The notes beneath the pieces are model-generated. The model had not been told where the DNA came from. It made no database searches and saw only the letters and a program-made list of their open reading frames with translations. From assembly GCA_027405735.1 (NCBI GenBank), contig JAPEHQ010000013.1:682001-746000 (forward strand): 64,000 nt of DNA, given 5' to 3'. This DNA comes from Mucor racemosus. Taxonomy: Eukaryota > Mucoromycota > Mucoromycetes > Mucorales > Mucoraceae. Numbering within the stretch: the stretch's first letter is position 1; every line of letters begins with the position of its first letter. Below, piece by piece: positions 59,735 to 64,000 of the stretch. Made by a program: the position numbers and the translations under genes.

Positions 59735-61010
59735 CCCAACTTCAAGCTACTCTGCATTTTTTGTTTTAGTAAAAAATATTGATTTTTCATCGAGATAATC
59801 AAAATAATAGTCGATATCACATCTTACAGCTCACGATAACTGGGTTCCAAAATTTATTTTAAAAAATGGACGAAAAACGATGAAAAAAACAAAATCGTTT
59901 AATTGCTCATGAACTGCAAAGTAAGTCAACCTAGTATATTAAATAGTTTCTGTACAGTTTTGGATTCTGCATCCATCTAAATAAAATTCAGACAAATATT
60001 GCACATTAAATTTTGCGTAAAATGCAATTGAAATTTTAGAGGTTTTTTGAAGATACACATTAATTCTAATAAATAAATTTAACATATAAGTATTTGGAAT
60101 AATGCACAAAAAAAATACCTATCGATTGAGCTATTGCAAAACCTTTTAGCTACATTTTCCGTAGAGAAAACGAGATTTTTGTCCAAATTTTTTCAGATTC
60201 AGAATTTGGGATGAGGGTATATAAGGGAAAAATGGAAGCTAGAAATGGAGGTACCTTTTTGTACACATTTTTGAGGATATCTCCACGAAAAATTAATATT
60301 TTAAAAAACTCTAAATTGGATCCGAGAGAGCTTAATGAGCTTAATGACATGAATGCAAAAAAAATGTTGCTCAATTTAACCAATATTTTGAAACCTACTA
60401 TAGAAATGTCAAAAAAAATGAAAAAAAATAAAAGTGTTCAGAATTTTTTTATATTCAAATATGTTATAGAGCGCTTTAAAACAAGTAAGTTTTATTATTA
60501 GAAAGTGTTAGTATAGCTTAATTATTTCTAGAGATATGAAGCCTCAAAGGTTTCTATCCATTAGCAGTGAAATACGCGTAAAAAATCTGAAACCTTAGCA
60601 CTGAAAAATTAATACCAACTGTAAAAAGTAGGATATTTCCGGATACTTGTTTTTGGATTAAAGCTGAACATCTCAGGTACATTGGCATATAATTTTTTCT
60701 TGGGGTTATTTAGTGAAAAAAAAATAGAGCAGGGATGAAAAATGAGACGCAGTTTTCAAGGGAAAAGTAGTGAATTTTACGCGTTTTTGAGTCTTTTGTG
60801 AGATATAAAATAAATTTAGGGATAGGTAGCATAATGCGATCAATTTATTTCTATTTAGTAGTGTCTATGGTATATCCTAAAAATATTCATTATGAGGTTA
60901 GCTATAGACAGAAGGCATACTCGGATTTTGAAGATTGAAAATTATCAAAATTTTTTTTTGAAAATTCAAATTTAATATTAGAATTTATTTCAACTTATCG
61001 AGTGTGGTTT
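59735..61010 (+). repeat. Dispersed repeat copy B
   Basis: About 1.3 kb homologous over its length to copy A (17740-19045) in the opposite orientation. It contains an open frame at 60211-60501 whose product matches the frame of copy A at 85 of 97 aligned positions. No known transposon protein is encoded. At the right end the alignment is interrupted by extra T-rich DNA. Confidence 0.8.
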
Positions 61011-63773
61011 TTTTTTTGTGTACTACAGCAAGTAAAAATAGGTCGTGAAGAACAGAACGAACAAAATAAATTGTAATTTTTTATTGCTTAATTAGTAAGA
61101 AAAACAATTACATAAATATCATAGAGTGTGAATGTTTAGCTTCTACGTAGAAAAAAATTTGAAAATCATTTTTCATTATATATATATATACACGTTTTAT
61201 CTACTAATAAATTTTTGTATATATACGTAGTGTTATTCTGTATCTGATTGATTACATGCTCACTGGAAACTTCAGTTATATTTTGTAGTGGAATAAAGTC
61301 CGTTTTGCATTATTGTACCTAGCATAATTAAATGATGCAGGGTAAAAATGATAGGTTTTTCTTTATATTTCAGTCAGGAATAAAGATTTTTTTGTAAACC
61401 AAATTGCTACTGGTACTCAGCAAATAACAGAATTATATGCCAAAGAAAAAAACTATGGTCAAATTACTCAATATTGCACAAATCAAGAAAAACAAAACAG
61501 CAGATAATTAGAAGGGCAGTAATTTAAAAAAAAAGTATACATAGAGGGGACGTTTGTCCTAGTTGCTAGACTTATGCGCTTTACAGCTAGTTCAAACGGA
61601 GAGGTTGTGGGTTTGAAACTCGTGTAAACGAATTTTCTTCGGAACTTGTGTTTGCCGGGCTAGAAGTGCAGCTAATCACCCCCTCGACTTTTTTTTCGTT
61701 TTACCTTTCTACGCACAGCGTTCAAAAGACTACCAATTGTTTTCTTCTTTTCTCTACTCCAGTATTTTTAGTACTATTTCGGAAATCCATTTTCTTTATG
61801 AATATCTTATTTTGCAAGCACAAGAGATTTTACAAAAGCAGGCACATTCTGCTGCATGCAATAAATAATTTAATAATGTAAACTGTACTGTAAGCCTACT
61901 ACTGTCTGTATATCTTGATTTTGGTTTTCATCCGGTAAGGAACAAATAGAGTATTACTAATTGTAACATAAAGGCATACATAATGAAATATCTTTAGTCA
62001 TTTTTTAGAAAGACTTAAAAATAGCTCAGTGAATAACATTGTTAATCATATTTGGATTTCCATCAATTCCTGCTTCAGTCATCATCAGTTAGAAATTGGT
62101 TTGTCACCAACTTTAACTGAACCTTAAAAAAGGACTTCAGGATAATTATTACTGCATGAACAATACTATTTAAGGCATATCACTCTTCACTCAAGAAACA
62201 TTTTATATGTAAAAGCTTGAGAATAATTCCCAGAGATATGTATAGGCTTCCGTCAATTTATTATTATTTATCATCATGCATCATGCATGTTGTATGCCAC
62301 CAAGTACCATATGTTATCACCTTCTACAGTATCAATACAGTACATCTTACAATCTATTGACTACGACATGTATTGAAGTGCAAAGTCTTGATATCGGATA
62401 CTATAAATAAGGAACTTCTAGCGGCGTACCTAGTTTATCCAGCAGACATTAACAAGAACGTTTGGACCTCAATTATGATACCATCATATTATTTTATCTC
62501 AGCGGTTAGTTAATCAAATAACTATCAAATTAATATCCAAGCATAATATTTAACGCAACATTGAAACAAGGAAACTCATAAGCTCTGCAAGCACGGTTAA
62601 ATCATGATTGGTCTATTTCCATCCATAGATTACTATCAAATAAATCTAACGGTTCAATAGTGCCTTGAATTTGATATATCATAAGTTTACCCAGATGTAG
62701 AAATCCAGGAACAACTATTGAAATCCAACATGGCATGACATTTAGCAACTCATACTAAATGTCATACATAACCACTAGCATTAACAGCGACTATCAGGAA
62801 CATTCAGGAACAATCCGTAGCAATGAAGCATAAGCAATCCTACATCTTATTCAAATGATACAATCACAGATTCCCAATTCCACAGATTCCATTGTATATG
62901 ATTTGTTCCCAAATCATATCAAGTACCTCAATACCCGGCAATTCATTAATAATATTGATAATCATATAACCATTTAGAAAACATATAAATACGAAGCATC
63001 AATGAATTAATAAAATGTATCTTTTAGCAGAGAGTATTTTTATATTAGTATCTTTTGATATAACAGAATTACTACATCTCAATGTCAAGTCAATATAAAA
63101 GGCCATACTTTTATATCTAAATAAATGACATCTTGTTTTTATTATACAGTTAAAGAAATGATTATTCATTACTCACTTTTAATTTTTTTTTAAGTATTAT
63201 TTATTAAACATGAAAATACACGACGCAACACGTGGTTTTATTGGACAGAAATATCATGTTTTGCGGATGGTTTCCTCAATTCACAGTGATCTGTGAGAGT
63301 AGAAATATACATTTTTATGCAGGATACATGTAAATCTACCATCATGTATAATTGGAGATTAATTGGATCAATATTCACAAAGATGGGGGGTTTTTTCTTT
63401 GTTTTCTGCAGTTGTAAATGTTAGTTTATTATTTTGTAAAATTTAAAACTCATTATGCAAGGCTTAATTTCTGTATTCATAATATAGACCTAATTGATTG
63501 CTACTCTGTATTTTTTGTTTGAGCCAAAAATATTGATTTTTCATCGAGATAATCAAAATAATAGGGACTTATCTTCAAGTTCGCATACTGAGTCCCGGAC
63601 TCAAGTCCCACCCTAATGAGGGACTTCAAATCAATAAATGTCTTATGATCAGCTTTCTGCATGAAATGTTTCACAAATAAATATTACTGAGAGCTGTCAT
63701 CGAAGAGAATATTCTTAATTTTAACAAATAAATAATAAACAAACCATTTGAAAAAGAATAATCCACTTATACA
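61011..63773. other. Intergenic desert
   Basis: About 2.8 kb with no supported gene. It includes an AT microsatellite (about 61181-61190), a weak tRNA-like stretch (61560-61622), a fragment of the dispersed repeat (63485-63566) and GGGACTT hairpins directly after it. Confidence 0.55.
63485..63566 (+). repeat. Dispersed repeat copy D (fragment)
   Basis: It matches the left end of copy B (from about 59715): GCTACTCTGTATTTTTTGTTT, then AAAAATATTGATTTTTCATC and GAGATAATCAAAATAATAG. Similarity stops abruptly at 63566, where GGGACTT-containing hairpins begin, so the copy is truncated or was broken by an insertion. Confidence 0.75.
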
Positions 63774-64000
63774 ATGACTAAGAAAACTGCAACTGCATCT
63801 ATTGATAGTAGAATGTCCGCTTCATCTTCTACCTTGATTGATAATGATAATGATATGATCAATATGATTGTCACTAATGATATTGATACGGTCAATACTG
63901 ATATGGTTGACAACAACCAAAATGATGGTTCCAATGTAATATATGACATGGCAAGGAGTCTTGAAATTACTGCTGAACAAGCTCAAGATAATAGGCCCAT
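63774..64000 (+). CDS. Start of unknown gene, cut by window edge
   Basis: The frame is open from an ATG at 63774 to the end of the window, 75 codons. The sequence is Asp/Asn/Met-rich (IDNDNDMINMIVTNDIDT) and then becomes more regular (MARSLEITAEQAQDN). The leader is AT-rich with A runs, as for other starts here. No domain is visible in the part present. Confidence 0.5.
   Translation, partial: MTKKTATASIDSRMSASSSTLIDNDNDMINMIVTNDIDTVNTDMVDNNQNDGSNVIYDMARSLEITAEQAQDNRP

Noticed and set aside
61560..61622. tRNA-like stretch with GGTTTGAAACT resembling a B box
   Set aside because: No cloverleaf closes: acceptor and anticodon stems do not pair and the A box is poor. At most a decayed tRNA or SINE fragment.
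63767..63949. Minus-strand frame over the last gene
   Set aside because: It is antisense to a frame that starts with a good ATG and stays open to the window edge.

Overview
The window is nuclear DNA of a filamentous fungus, most likely an early-diverging lineage such as Mucorales (Mucoromycota). The reasons are strongly AT-rich intergenic DNA, many short GT..AG introns (mostly about 40-80 nt), T/A-rich leaders just before start codons, fungal gene families, and a cytochrome P450 of the kind found in Mucorales. This placement is an inference, and the species cannot be named from the sequence. I rebuilt 15 complete protein genes with exon phases that join without frameshift, plus one gene cut by the right edge and one initiator tRNA.

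Layout. 1.4-2.8 kb (+): probable Bqt4-like inner-nuclear-membrane protein with an APSES/KilA-N-like fold. 3.0-4.7 kb (+): SLC41/MgtE divalent cation transporter. 5.1-6.4 kb (+): mitochondrial 2-oxoacid dehydrogenase kinase. 8.7-10.8 kb (+): Ariadne-type RBR ubiquitin ligase. 11.2-14.0 kb (-): large tandem-repeat hydrophilin-like protein. 14.8-16.0 kb (-): membrane-anchored GNAT acetyltransferase. 16-22.4 kb: gene desert with a 1.3 kb dispersed repeat. 22.5-23.4 kb (+): MYND zinc-finger protein. 25.0-26.4 kb (-): serine-pyruvate/alanine-glyoxylate aminotransferase. 26.4-28.7 kb: repeat-rich desert with a short retroposed element. 28.8-29.6 kb (-) and 30.7-32.8 kb (+): divergent short-chain dehydrogenase and cytochrome P450. 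33.4-37.4 kb (+): PEX6. 38.4 kb (-): initiator tRNA-Met in a 4.6 kb desert. 42.0-44.5 kb (-): TTC27/Emw1 TPR protein. 46.4-48.2 kb (+): hexokinase. 50.4-53.3 kb (-): secreted subtilisin-like protease. 55.0-55.9 kb (+): protein of unknown function. 56.1-59.4 kb (+): lipin/Pah1 phosphatidate phosphatase. 59.4-63.8 kb: desert with a second, inverted copy of the 1.3 kb repeat. 63.8 kb (+): start of an unknown gene.

The genes are mostly independent housekeeping functions with no operon or cluster logic. Loose functional links are peroxisome/glyoxylate metabolism (aminotransferase, PEX6), nuclear-envelope/lipid biology (Bqt4-like, lipin) and a possible co-regulated oxidoreductase pair (SDR and P450). 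The main unexplained material is in the deserts. A dispersed repeat family is present there in at least four recognisable copies. Its shared open frame shows third-codon-position-biased divergence. A short motif, core TATCTCCACGAAAAAT, recurs in both orientations across the repeat islands.
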